Part shown: in pieces, positions 1-9,604 of the stretch
Layout of the letters: each line of letters starts with the position of its first letter
How positions within the stretch are numbered: position 1 is the first letter of the stretch
NCBI GenBank assembly: GCA_027924645.1
Contig: BSBN01001017.1
Span: forward strand, 3,684,501 to 3,748,500
DNA: 64,000 bases
Direction: 5' to 3'
Source of the DNA: Cunninghamia lanceolata
Taxonomy: Eukaryota; Streptophyta; Pinopsida; Cupressales; Cupressaceae
Notes under the pieces: model-generated
The model's input: only the letters and a program-made list of their open reading frames with translations
Databases searched by the model: none
What the model was told of the DNA's origin: nothing
Translations under genes and position numbers: made by a program

Positions 1-345
1 TCATCTGAAATATTACCTAGTGCACACAAATGGGGTCTCCTGGACAAGGCGTCAGCAACTATGTTTTTCTTACCTTTGACATAAACAATGTCAAAGTCGT
101 AGGCCTGAAGTTTGCTGACCCACTTCTGCTGCCTCTAATTCAGGTCCTTCTGACCAAGGAAATGTTTCAGACTGTTGTCATCTATCTTCACCACAAACTT
201 GCTCCCCAATAGATATTGTCTGAATTTAGCCAACGCATGCATGATGGCTAACATCTCCTTGTCATAAATGCTATAACTTTGCTCTACACCCCTCAATTTC
301 CTGCTCTCATATGCTATGGGGTGTTTATCCTGCGTAATCACCGCA
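1..345 (-). pseudogene. Gypsy RNase H domain, truncated by window edge
   Basis: Minus-strand peptide with the RNase H signature of Ty3/gypsy elements: the block HPIAYESRKL, then YDKEMLAIMHAL, followed by a lysine-rich segment ending in SLKHFLGQKDLN. It is the direct continuation of the RT at 456-1831 and parallels the same region of the copy at 29800-30120. In the element this domain degrades RNA of the RNA/DNA hybrid during reverse transcription. The catalytic E and D region lies around YDKE. A frame interruption separates it from the RT, so the copy is non-functional. Confidence 0.8.
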
Positions 346-455
346 CCAATGCCTTCTCCAGAGGCATCACACTACAACTCAAAAGGTTTGCTGAAATCTA
401 GAATAACCAACACAGGACAAGTGTTCATAATCCCCTTGAACTTATCAAAACACTC

Positions 456-1831
456 CTATGTACCTCCTGTCCAACTGAATGCATCCTTTCGAGTCAAATC
501 TGTGAGGGGGGCAGCTGACTGTGAAAACCCCTTCACAAATCTACAGTAATACTCACAAAGACCAAGGAATCCCTTCAACTGAGAGAGATTCTTTGGTGGC
601 GGCCAGTCCATGATTGCCTGAATCTTCTCCGGGTCTACCTTCACACTACTAGCACTGATGATATGACCTAAGTATAACAACTCGGTCATCCCAAACTCAC
701 ACTTTGACATTTTTGCATACAGTGACTCCCACTCTCAAATGCTCAAGGCAATGTCAATGTGTTTCAGATGCTCCTCCCAAGTCCTGTTGTAAATCAATAT
801 GTCATCAAAAAATATCAGCATGAATCTCCTCAGCTGCTCTCTGAACACCCTGTTCATACAGGATTGGAAGGTGGCTGGTGCATTGGTCAAACCAAATGGC
901 ATGACCAAGAACTCAAAGTGCCCATAATGGCACCTGAAAGCTGTCTTCTCCACATCTTCATCCCTGACCTGAATCTGGTGATATCCGGATCTCAAATCTA
1001 TCTTGGAGAAGTAACAAGCCCCGTGCAACTCATCTATCATCTCATCAATGCGGGGTATAGGGTATCTGTTTTAATGGTCTTCTTATTGAGCTCCCTATTG
1101 TCAATGCACATTTTGAGAGTCCCCTCCTTTTTCTTCACTAAGACCACTGATGATGCGAATGGGTTTTTACTTGGCCTGATGTGCCCCATCTCGAGAAGCT
1201 CTTTGATAGCCTTCTCGATCTCATCCTTATACCTCTTCGGGTGCCTGTAAGGTGTAGTAATCACTGGTTTGGCACCCTCCTCCAACTCAATAACGTGCTC
1301 AATACCCCTATCAGAGGGTTTACCTAGTGGTATGTCACTAAACACTTTGGTGTGTTTAGATAAGAGAGCATGTATGTCAGGTGGATACTCACGCTTCTGT
1401 TGTTCTGATACTGCAGGCATCACCATCACCTCTGCTACCCACTGCACCTGATCATGTCGAATCAATCTCTCCATCCTCTTGAGTGAAACCACTTTCAAAC
1501 CACCATCTGAAATGCCCCTGAGCACACGTCGTACTCCATTCACCTCAAAGTTCATCTCCATCGTCCTCAAGTTGAGTGTGAACTCTCCAATGTCATGCAA
1601 CCATCGCATACCTAACACCACATCCATCTCACCCATGCTAACAACATAGAAATCAGACTGGCATGTATAATTGATCAACAATATGGTGAGATTAGGTATC
1701 CTCCTTGTGCAGGTGAGTACAAATCCATCACCTACCCTCACCTTAAATCCTTCAAACTCCTCAGTCTTCAGTCCCCGCTTTGCAACCAAGCCCTCATCTA
1801 TGAAGTTATGAGTGGCACCTGTGTCAAGCAA
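456..1831 (-). pseudogene. Gypsy aspartic protease and reverse transcriptase, broken
   Basis: The upstream part (1037-1831) begins with the retropepsin active-site motif LDTGATHNFID, followed by a flap-like stretch and the linker to the RT (KPVITTPYRHPKRYKDE, then VVLVKKKEGTLKMCIDNRELN). The frame breaks near 1040. The RT continues in 735-1040 with [14 protein letters not shown], then [11 protein letters not shown] and the catalytic FFDDIL. After another break near 720 it resumes at 456-710 with YLGHIIS and WPPPKNLSQLKGFLGL. Length and order are normal for chromovirus pol. At least two frame disruptions make it a pseudogene. Both catalytic aspartates of the FFDD box are still present. Confidence 0.9.
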
Positions 1832-1862
1832 TGTAATAACTCATTGTCCACCCAATACTCCT

Positions 1863-2690
1863 CTAATCCAGAATGATCCCTCTCTGAATGCTCGAGAGAT
1901 GTACTGTAGGTAGGGCGGTTTCCTCCTTATCTAATACTTCGGACGCAACATCAATCACTGAATCATTATCCTCGGATTGCTGCTCTGAATGTGTCTCTGA
2001 TTCCACGGACTCATCTACTAAGAAGTATTCTAACTGTTTTGCCTTTCCTTGGCCAGCACACTTGTGCTTAGGATCCCAAGGCTCTCTGTAGTGAAAACAA
2101 AACTTCTTCAACCTGAGGTCATTCAACTAATCATTATCCAACCTGGAAGAACTCTTGTGCTGCTATCTAGAATCTCTCTGAAAATGTCTTCTGTCTTTCT
2201 CCTTGTCTCTCCTATGCTGAAAGCCCTTGGATTGAAACTTATTTCTCCAAACAGAAGACTCCATATCACGGGCCTTCTTCAAGGCCTCTGTAATGATGCA
2301 GGGTCTAAACCCTTAATCTAGCCCCGAAGTGGATCTGACAACCCATCAATGAAGAGCATGATCAATCTACGCTCTGAAATATCAAAAACCATCACTGAGA
2401 GGTCCTAGAACTCTGATATGTAAGAATCTACAGAGCCCACCTATTTCAACTGAGCCAACTCTTTGAATTGCATTTCAGGATCCTTCTTGTCAAATCTTTC
2501 TGAATCTGGTTGTGAACTCCACATAGGAGGTAATCTGATCATGTCCCAGAGTGACCTTGCCGTTGCTCCACCACTTATGCACACTGCCCTCCAAATGTAA
2601 AGTGGCATAAGTAATAGCATCTTCTTCAGGCATGGGGCTGATCTGCAGGTAACTGTCTAGTTTCTAAACCCATGCTCTCGTGGTGGAGAC
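1863..2690 (-). pseudogene. Gypsy gag with CCHC-like zinc knuckle, degenerate
   Basis: The minus-strand reading at 1863-2126 contains CFHYREPWDPKHKC, a variant of the gag nucleocapsid knuckle, followed by an acidic serine/glutamate-rich spacer leading into the protease. Further upstream (2530-2690) short in-frame islands match the capsid region of the related gag at 27296-27733: an ATLHLEG block followed by a KWW motif and then TLGHDQI. Stops and small indels separate these islands. The knuckle has lost part of the CX2CX4HX4C spacing, so nucleic-acid binding is doubtful. Confidence 0.7.
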
Positions 2691-2699
2691 TCATAATGG

Positions 2700-4302
2700 C
2701 ATTATTATTTCAACCAAACCTAACTATCTAGGAGACTCGACCATAAGAGAGTTGAGGAACGTGACTTTGATGGGATGTCCCGAATATCCTAGGCCCAAGA
2801 GCGGATCTATCATCCCCCTTGGCCTCATGTGGCCCATGCCATTCATATGAGGTGGTCTACCTAGCGAGGTATCCGTTATCCTACTATCCCTTCATCTTGT
2901 CATTTCCTTTCCCTTCTCTATGATTGGTTCCTTTGAATTTGCATGTCTATGATAGGAGAATGAGATTACAAAAAGTGCCCCAGAAGCCATCTCTTCTAAG
3001 CCCAAGGGCAATACCCTTTGTAACCTTGTACCCTTTGTACCCCCTTGGCCCCAATGGGATTATTCAATCCCCCCTAAAGGGGTGGCATACCTAGAAGAGT
3101 GCCCCATCACTGTTATCCTACTTGCACCACGTTCCTTCTATCATAGTCACCATAACACTCATGCAAGAATTCACATTAATCAAACTCATAGTTGCAAACA
3201 ATCATATCAGCAATGCATAATGAATTATGAAGGTGACATATAAATGATGATGTGCATGAACTAATGACAATCATAACTCTGCTCATGATCTTCATGGATC
3301 TATTCATATACTCAATACAACTTCTGCATGTTATACCTCTGCTGGTGTATTTGATTTATCTTCTTCATTCCACACATTACTCTCTCCTTTTCACTATTCC
3401 CAGAAATATATATATCCTTCTTAACTCAGAAATATTATCTTTATTTTCCATATAAATCAGATATGCTTCCTTAGTCTCTGCCTTCAACTCAGAAGTATTT
3501 TTATTAATCAGATTATTCTTATCTTCTTTCCCTTTTATATATATTCAGATATATTCCTGCAGATAGAAACTTAAAACTGATCTTCTACTCAAATCATCCT
3601 ACGCAGATATATGTCTTTTCTGCTGCTAATCAAAAGATTCAGAATTATATATATTTCTTATGTTTTCTTGCTGCCTTTTTTCTCCTTATGTTCCCTGTTT
3701 TTATATTCTCCAATGGTTATGTCTTTAGTGAGGGGATGTGCCTTTTTCTACAGACTGCATCCCCTCTAAATGACCCGTTGCCTTTTCTAATTTGCTAATC
3801 ACTGTTTATTTTAATACTTCCCCGTTACAAATAAGCTTCGATGCCTTAACACTTCACCGTTGTCCTTTATGTTTTTGTTTGCTTGTGATCTTGGCCTCCA
3901 CGTAAGACCTATGCTGCCTTTTATCCGCTGCCTTAAGACTTTTCAACGCTCCTTTAAGGGGAGTCGGTCATGGATTGACCCCCTCTAATTTATGATATTC
4001 AATTTAATTTGTAATATTTTGATTTATAATATTTAATCTATAATATTTTATTTATATTTGTTATTTATTTATAATAATATCTTTGTGAATAAATATATTA
4101 TGTTTGAATTATATTAAAATAACAATATTATTTAATATTACTTATTAAATATTGTATATATATATATGTTTATTTAAATACATATGCAATTATCTTATCA
4201 TTCAAATTGACTAAACACCATATTTTACGAAAGCAACTTCATTGCCTTCTATCATGATGTTTAAATCTTTAATTTAAACAATGCCTAAATATTGGGATAT
4301 CA
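2700..4302 (+). mobile_element. LTR fragment, family A, plus orientation, 5' end missing
   Basis: The sequence around 2800-2900 (a 'ccttggcctcatgtggccca' block followed by 'ttcatatgaggtgg') is repeated in the complete family A solo LTR at 40745-42655. The 3' part shares the AT-rich stretch and the palindrome near 4258 with the LTR at 37755-39238. It ends in a decayed 'attgggatatca' in place of the usual GGGACATGACA end. No TGTAATGTCC start is found on the left, where it abuts the gypsy gag. The AT-rich DNA at 3950-4200 belongs to this LTR. No gene is seen in it. Confidence 0.7.
4258..4280. repeat. 23-bp imperfect palindrome shared by several LTR families (copy 1)
   Basis: Arms TGTTTAAAT and ATTTAAACA around a 5-bp centre, close to the 3' end of the family A LTR. 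The same element recurs at 4376, 39192, 44932 and 47919. Confidence 0.75.
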
Positions 4303-4375
4303 GCGAAGAGCGAAAGGAAGGGTCCAGGCCGGGGAAAAGTTTCAGCCCGGATGTCATGTCCCAATATTCAGGCAT

Positions 4376-4398
4376 TGTTTAAATTAAAGATTTAAACA
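4376..4398. repeat. 23-bp palindrome shared by LTR families (copy 2)
   Basis: TGTTTAAAT, centre TAAAG, then ATTTAAACA, here near the 3' end of the minus-oriented family A LTR and the mirror image of the copy at 4258. Confidence 0.75.
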
Positions 4399-5768
4399 TC
4401 ATGATAGGATGGAGAAGTCGCTTTGATGAAAATCATGCATATAATAATTTTAATAATATAATTATTGTGTTTATAAATAATAAATATAAATACAAATATA
4501 ATATTATCAATTTTAATTATAATATAATATATATTATATAAATATAAATATAGTAATATATAATATGTAAATATAACAATAAATATATTATAAACATAAA
4601 TATAAAAATAAATATTAAACGAGATACTATTAATATAAATACTAAATATTATAAACATATATAATAAAGCATTATAGGAGAGCTGCAATGCCTAGGGAGC
4701 AGCAAATATCAAATAAGGAATGAAGGGCAGCGGTGGTCCACATGGACGGTCAAATATTCACAAACATTGGCTTTAGACAAACTCAGCAACGATCATTACG
4801 AAATATAATAACAGTGATTAGTAATAATAATAAGCATTGACGGCATAGAGCAGAGAATATATTCCAATTGGGTTCTGATGAGCATTAACAAGAACAGCGA
4901 TCATACTAACTAATATGATGGCAGCATATGAATTAAGGGAATCGCTGTTAAAGGATGACGACTATTGTTTAAGAGACACCCGACCCAAGATATAAGAGGA
5001 TCGGGGACTTCACTCAAGCATCTCATGAATCATCTCATCCATAACAATCCATCATCCATCAAACAGCAGGAAATCGATCAGCAATCATTCAAGCACCAAT
5101 TATCAAGAAATCCATCAGCACTCTCATCATTCAACAAATCAGCAATACATATCTCAGCATCATCGATCATTCATTCAGCAGCATTACAACTCAAATATCA
5201 TCACCGAATCACCTTATCATTCAGATCAGCCAATCAGAAGAAATATGATTCTAATCATCTCAAACTTAAGGAATATACAGTCAAAGAAAGCATTGAACAA
5301 AGCAATCAGTCCAGCATTCAAGTAAGAGCAATATATCTCAAGGAGCGAATCATCCAAGACAGCAATACAATCTGATATACATACATATATATCTCAACAG
5401 CCTTGATAAGAGCAGCAACTGCATACTTATTGGTCCAGCCATTATTGGTGGATCCCATTATTAATCTTACTTAGTTCCTAGTATAGGAACAATATCATAA
5501 TAAAGAGGAATCTCAGATTCCACATAATAACCTTGTGAGAAATCAAGGTAATCCTTATATTGGTGATCATAGGATCACTTGTGCATCTTCGATTCCTCCA
5601 AGGAGACGAATCTCATATCGGTACGATCTCTCTAACTCATACAATTAACCTCAATAGTTATACTAACCTAACTCATGATATACGAGAGATGAGCACGACC
5701 TTGTCACGTTCTTAATCCTTCTCCTTTGCCCCTACGAAGGACGTTTGGGTTGTTAAGACGTACGGTTT

Positions 5769-5790
5769 GTTATTATTATTATTATTATTT
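5769..5790 (+). repeat. (ATT)n microsatellite
   Basis: An uninterrupted run of about seven ATT units within the family A solo LTR. Confidence 0.8.
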
Positions 5791-6307
5791 AATGGCTCAC
5801 ACAGTAAGTGATTGCCAACTGGTGGTATCGCCGAGCGAGCATGAAACCCTTGGGCCTACGACAGTGGAGTATGATTATCCGATGCTCTAAACGTAATATT
5901 TTCTCCTCCTTCGCTAGGGTAGATGATAGGGCTAGATTAACAACCAGGCTCGATGTCGCCATTCCCAAAGTATATCATGAGACCAAACATGGTTAAAGTA
6001 TAAGTATGAGGAAATACATTTAGATCTAAGTACTTATTCATTATTATTGATTATGATCATGATGTTGCTAACCCTAGTGATCATGAAAGAATATATGTAC
6101 TTGTATATGTGTTAATGTCTTTGATTGAAACATTTGAATATATGTACACACAGGTAACATTACGTTCTTGTTCATTGTCATTCATTATAATTGTGATGTA
6201 TTGATTTCATCGCTAAATTGATCTTTAATACTACTAATGTCCCTTTCTAGTAGTTATTCTTGTGTGCTGGTTAAGAGATCAAGGATAACCTAAAAGGAGA
6301 CATTACA

Positions 6308-6822
6308 CCGAAACCACGGAAAGGGAAAGGAAGCGGGGAGCGAGGAAGTGGAGGAACCAGGAACAAAGGGAAAAGTTTTGAAGTGCTTAAGGAACCCGAA
6401 AACCCACAAGATATACATGAAATATAAGTTGACATTTACATATGGACATTTACTTTCTTATACTTTAAGTTATATTTCATGTATATAGTTTCAGGATGTT
6501 TGAGAGTGGTTTTGAACCTCTAGGAGCTGTAATGCAGATTCTAGGATTTGGAGGATCTTAAAAAAACAGACTTAGTCAAATTTCAAGGGAGATAGCACCA
6601 GACAGACAAAACAAGCTCAATACACAGGAACTCCCTTAGGAAAGTTCAAATGAATTTGGCATGAATTTGCAATTATGGGGCTTCAAAATAAGAGTCCCAA
6701 CAGATCTCTTTTGTGCTCTATGTTCCTGGTAAACATGTCATCAAAAACAGTCTTCACAACCCTTTCTCTTTGGCCTTTTTGGAGTATGGAGACTCCATCC
6801 AATAGTGTTCACAAACCTTTGC
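6308..6822. other. Intergenic: purine-rich flank, hairpin and LTR C-like remnant
   Basis: 6308-6400 is purine-rich (ggaaaggg-type runs). 6411-6427 and 6470-6486 are perfect 17-bp inverted arms with a 42-bp loop. From about 6480 to 6700 the sequence resembles the 5' part of the family C LTRs (compare 14380-14560, and 34290-34410 reversed), including the 'ttcaggatgtttgag' and 'atgcagattctag' blocks. It stops at 'cccaaca' near 6692, which could be a decayed LTR end. No gene is seen. Confidence 0.5.
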
Positions 6823-7320
6823 CTAAGAGACGTTAGTAAGATCGAACTGCTCAGCAATGTGATGAAGTTGGTGGCAAATCATGTGGCTCCTAATTGCACA
6901 ATCTCCCTTCCCTTGGTGTACTCTCATCAAGTTAAGCACCCAAGCATGGTTGTAGATGTATTTAGTGATGTTTCTTGCCTCTTCCACCACGGTTTTCAGC
7001 CATCCAAGTTTGCCTATATCCTCATATAAAAAATTAATGCAATGGGAGGCACAAGGGCTCAAAACAGTTGGTAGGTGCCTCTCCTCAAGAAGTCTCCCTA
7101 ATGCTACATATGTTGTTGCATTGTTGGTCACAACTTGAACGACATTTTCCATGCCCACTTCCATGACCACCTCATCGAACATATTTCACAAAGTAACAAT
7201 ATTTTGCACTTCGCATGAAGCATCAGTCCAGTTCAAGAACACCAATTGTCCACCTAAAGCCACTAGGAAGTTGATCAACATGCACTTCCTTCCATCCATC
7301 TACCCACCCACCATACAAAA
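6823..7320 (-). pseudogene. hAT-type transposase fragment (DUF659 region)
   Basis: The open frame at 6823-7182 reads MFDEVVMEVGMENVVQVVTN, then ALGRLLEERHLP, SPCASHCINFLYEDIGKL and VEEARNITKYIYNHAWVL. This is the DUF659 part of plant hAT transposase-like proteins, which lies before the dimerisation region. Upstream, to about 7320, the frame continues with LVFLNWTDAS after an in-frame stop. Neither the BED zinc finger nor the C-terminal hATC dimerisation domain is present, and no terminal inverted repeats are identified, so this is a decayed internal piece of an autonomous DNA transposon or a domesticated derivative. Confidence 0.8.
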
Positions 7321-7345
7321 TAGTTCCACCCTATTATATTTAATT

Positions 7346-7799
7346 TGAGTGCTCAACCTTGAGGAATAAATTCAAAATAATAAAATAATACTTGTCTAAT
7401 TGGGCGCCCTCCTTGGAGAAATAAAATAATAAAATATTGAGTGTTTGCCGACAAGAGGGAAAAGTGAAATTCAAATCTTTAATTTGAATTGTCGGCCTCA
7501 TCGAAGATTCAAGTATAAAAGAAGGCTTTGAAGCCTCATTTCGCCATCACGAATACTTTGGCAACTTTCGTATTCTTGCTTGGCAATTGCTTTGCTTGAT
7601 CTTCCAAGGACGAAAACCCTTGTGGAGTTGTGTGTTGGACGAAAACCCAATCACACTTGGAGGTGGATTCATACAGAGTTCACATTTGCACTTCATTGGA
7701 GATTTTGTTTGAGCTTCATCGATTCATCATTCGAGTATTGGTCGGAGACAATTGTTGAAGATTGTTGAAGATTGCTTTGAAGATCTTGATTGAGGATCT
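7346..7799 (+). mobile_element. LTR B, left part (interrupted by solo LTR C)
   Basis: Plus-oriented LTR sequence with a palindrome-like core at 7468-7490, a gggcgccc box at about 7405, and a TATA box followed by typical R-U5 sequence (ggacgaaaacccttgtgg). It continues at 14704 after the solo LTR, with the target GATCT duplicated on both sides. The true 5' end of LTR B was not found. The left border, next to the hAT fragment, is a guess. Confidence 0.6.
7512..7521 (+). promoter_or_regulatory. TATA box of LTR B
   Basis: agtataaaag followed by a transcribed-type R-U5 region. It sets the orientation of LTR B as plus, in agreement with the primer-binding site at 15494. Confidence 0.6.
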
Positions 7800-8623
7800 T
7801 GTTGATGTGTTTTCCTTGCACAGACAACGCAGCATAAAATACTCACGTATTTTATCCTCTCTTGAACAAAATCACTTAGATGCTGAACTTTGTGATCAAC
7901 TGAGTAGACTCCAAGGTTCCTTATCTTCAATTCTCGATTTGGGATAGCTTGTTTGGCAAAGATGTGATTTGTTGTTTCATACAAAGGGACTTACACTTTG
8001 GTGTTCAACGGCAGGAAAATACCGTTTGCACTCGCACAGGTTATAACAATCGCTTCAAGGCTACATGCTATGATAAACTTATAATATGGCAATTCAGCTC
8101 TTGGTCCTACTCTTAACAATGTTTTTTCAAAAAAATGCAAAAGACTGAGTTTAGAAAGAATATCTAATCTAAGTGCAACCTATTATCATCAATTCCTAGA
8201 AATCTCAACCGCGCTTTGCTTCGCCATGAGACAACAACTCCACAAAGGTGATGCAATCTTCTAAGGATAAGCTAAAGGTTTTCAAATTGTTCAATAAACA
8301 ATCGAAGTGAAGCTTGTGATGTGTTCAGACTAACCTTACACTACAACTTGCCAGCGACAAATCATAAAAGGTATGAACATATAGAGATTTCACTAAGTAA
8401 TCGAAAGACAATGACCTCCACAAACTAAAGCTGACAAACTTTGAAAGAAATAAACTAAGTTAAAACATTGAATGCGAATGAGTACTTAGCAACCATGCAA
8501 CTTGCAAAGAGAACACAATATCACCATGAATAGCTCAACAATGAACTTGTATTGATCTCAGCAAAATCTTAGCAACAGCTCTAATTTGCTCAAAACTCAT
8601 TATTCAAAATGAAGAGGAATGAG

Positions 8624-8633
8624 GCTTATATAG
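8624..8633 (-). promoter_or_regulatory. TATA box of LTR C
   Basis: The minus strand reads TATATAAGCC just after the conserved block TTCATTGTATTTTGAGGGC. The homologous LTR at 34039-37452 has CTATAAAAAGG in the same context (36538-36548). It lies about 150 bp downstream of the ORF stop. Confidence 0.65.
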
Positions 8634-8779
8634 CCCTCAAAATACAATGAATGGCCAGGATCAATTTGGATTCGATGGCCCAAATCATGCCACATCAAAG
8701 GTGGTTATAACAACTTGCTATTTTTAGACACAAAAGAAGGAACAAAGGCACGATTTCCAAGGTGATGACATATTGGAGC

Positions 8780-9604
8780 CTATGAGGATTGTCCACGTGG
8801 CACATCTCCTTTATGGTTATCTCTTCTTCTAAATGCAACGAACTTGGACACAACACCAGAAATGTCTTCAATTGGTACATTTGGCGCATATTGAATGGCC
8901 CTTTCGCCATTTGTCAAATCTGATGTGTACATGACAAGTGTCTTTTCCCATTCTGTCATCCAAGCCTGATGTGTACCCATGAATGTAGAGAGTGAAGAAA
9001 TATTATCCATCTGCTCTCCAGTGATGTTGTGAACATTGTCAAAGTAGGATGCATGTATGTGATTCCTCAAGTCTTCAATATTAAACTCTCCCGAAAGACC
9101 AAACACATCATTGATTGAACTAAGTATCCTGCTTCGAATCCTTTGTAGTGCACTTCTTATGCGAACACTTTCACTTTCCACTCTTTCAAGAACTTGCTCC
9201 TTCATCTGTAGGTTGTAATACCAAAAACAAAGATCACATGACGAATCTTGTTCAATTACATTCCCATCCACCAAAGCTGTCCTTGGAAAATCTATCATAT
9301 CCTTCAACTGTGGCATGAAATTTTGTTTAACTATTTCAAACCCTGAACATGTATCTGAAATGACTTGAATTCTATCCAAAAGTCTTGAGACTTTCTCAAA
9401 TTGTTGAGCAATTTCGCTGATGAATCCGTCAATCTTATTCTTCATTCTGTCTACCCATCCTTTCACCATTAGAGAAGATGATCTCATTCCTTCTAACTGT
9501 TCAATGGATTCTTGTGAAAGCATAGCTGGTGGTGTAGATGTTCCCTCACGCTAATGAAGTGGATTCATCAATTGCTGAATATACCTTTTGAATGCCAAGT
9601 TTTC
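8780..9604 (-). pseudogene. C-terminal part of the LTR C-encoded hypothetical protein, after stops
   Basis: The open frame at 8780-9523 (247 codons from its first ATG) is in the same frame as the 821-codon ORF just upstream. Only a TAA (9605-9607) and, 17 codons later, a TAG separate them. Both could have come from CAA and CAG by single C-to-T changes. The peptide is rich in predicted helix: a coiled-coil-like stretch (KGWVDRMKNKIDGFISEIAQ followed by QFEKVSRLLDRIQ), then a segment with paired cysteines (DLCFWYYN) and repeated VESE and RIRS patterns. No enzyme motif is recognised. The last part overlaps the region shared with the 3.4-kb LTR copy. Confidence 0.6.

Larger units (their letters stand above)
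1..2690 (-). mobile_element. Ty3/gypsy chromovirus-type retrotransposon fragment (gag to RNase H)
   Basis: Read on the minus strand this is gag capsid remnant, zinc-knuckle region, aspartic protease, reverse transcriptase and RNase H, running off the left edge of the window. The protein order and wording match the better preserved copy at 26572-31583, so both belong to one family. Several stops and frameshifts break the reading frame. No LTR of this element is visible: at about 2690-2720 the gag sequence changes abruptly into a plus-oriented LTR of another family, so its 5' end was lost. The right border is approximate. Confidence 0.9.
4352..6307 (-). mobile_element. Solo LTR, family A, minus orientation
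   Basis: On the plus strand it begins tgtcatgtccc and ends gagacattaca. Reversed, this gives TGTAATGTC at the 5' end and GGGACATGACA at the 3' end, the termini of the family A LTRs at 37755 and 40745. The flanks CCGGA (4347-4351) and CCGAA (6308-6312) are a 5-bp TSD with one G-to-A change. Length is 1,956 bp. No internal retroviral region is attached, so it is a solo LTR. An open frame of 136 codons at 4965-5375 lies inside but has no recognisable protein character and is probably chance. Confidence 0.8.

Noticed and set aside
4392..4688. Minus-strand 98-codon frame made of Ile, Tyr, Phe and Asn
   Set aside because: Product of AT-only DNA, not a gene.
4965..5375. 136-codon open frame in the family A solo LTR
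   Set aside because: Rich in Ser, His and Gln from repetitive 'atcatc/cag' sequence, with no protein motif, not preserved in the other family A LTRs, and inside a TSD-bounded LTR.
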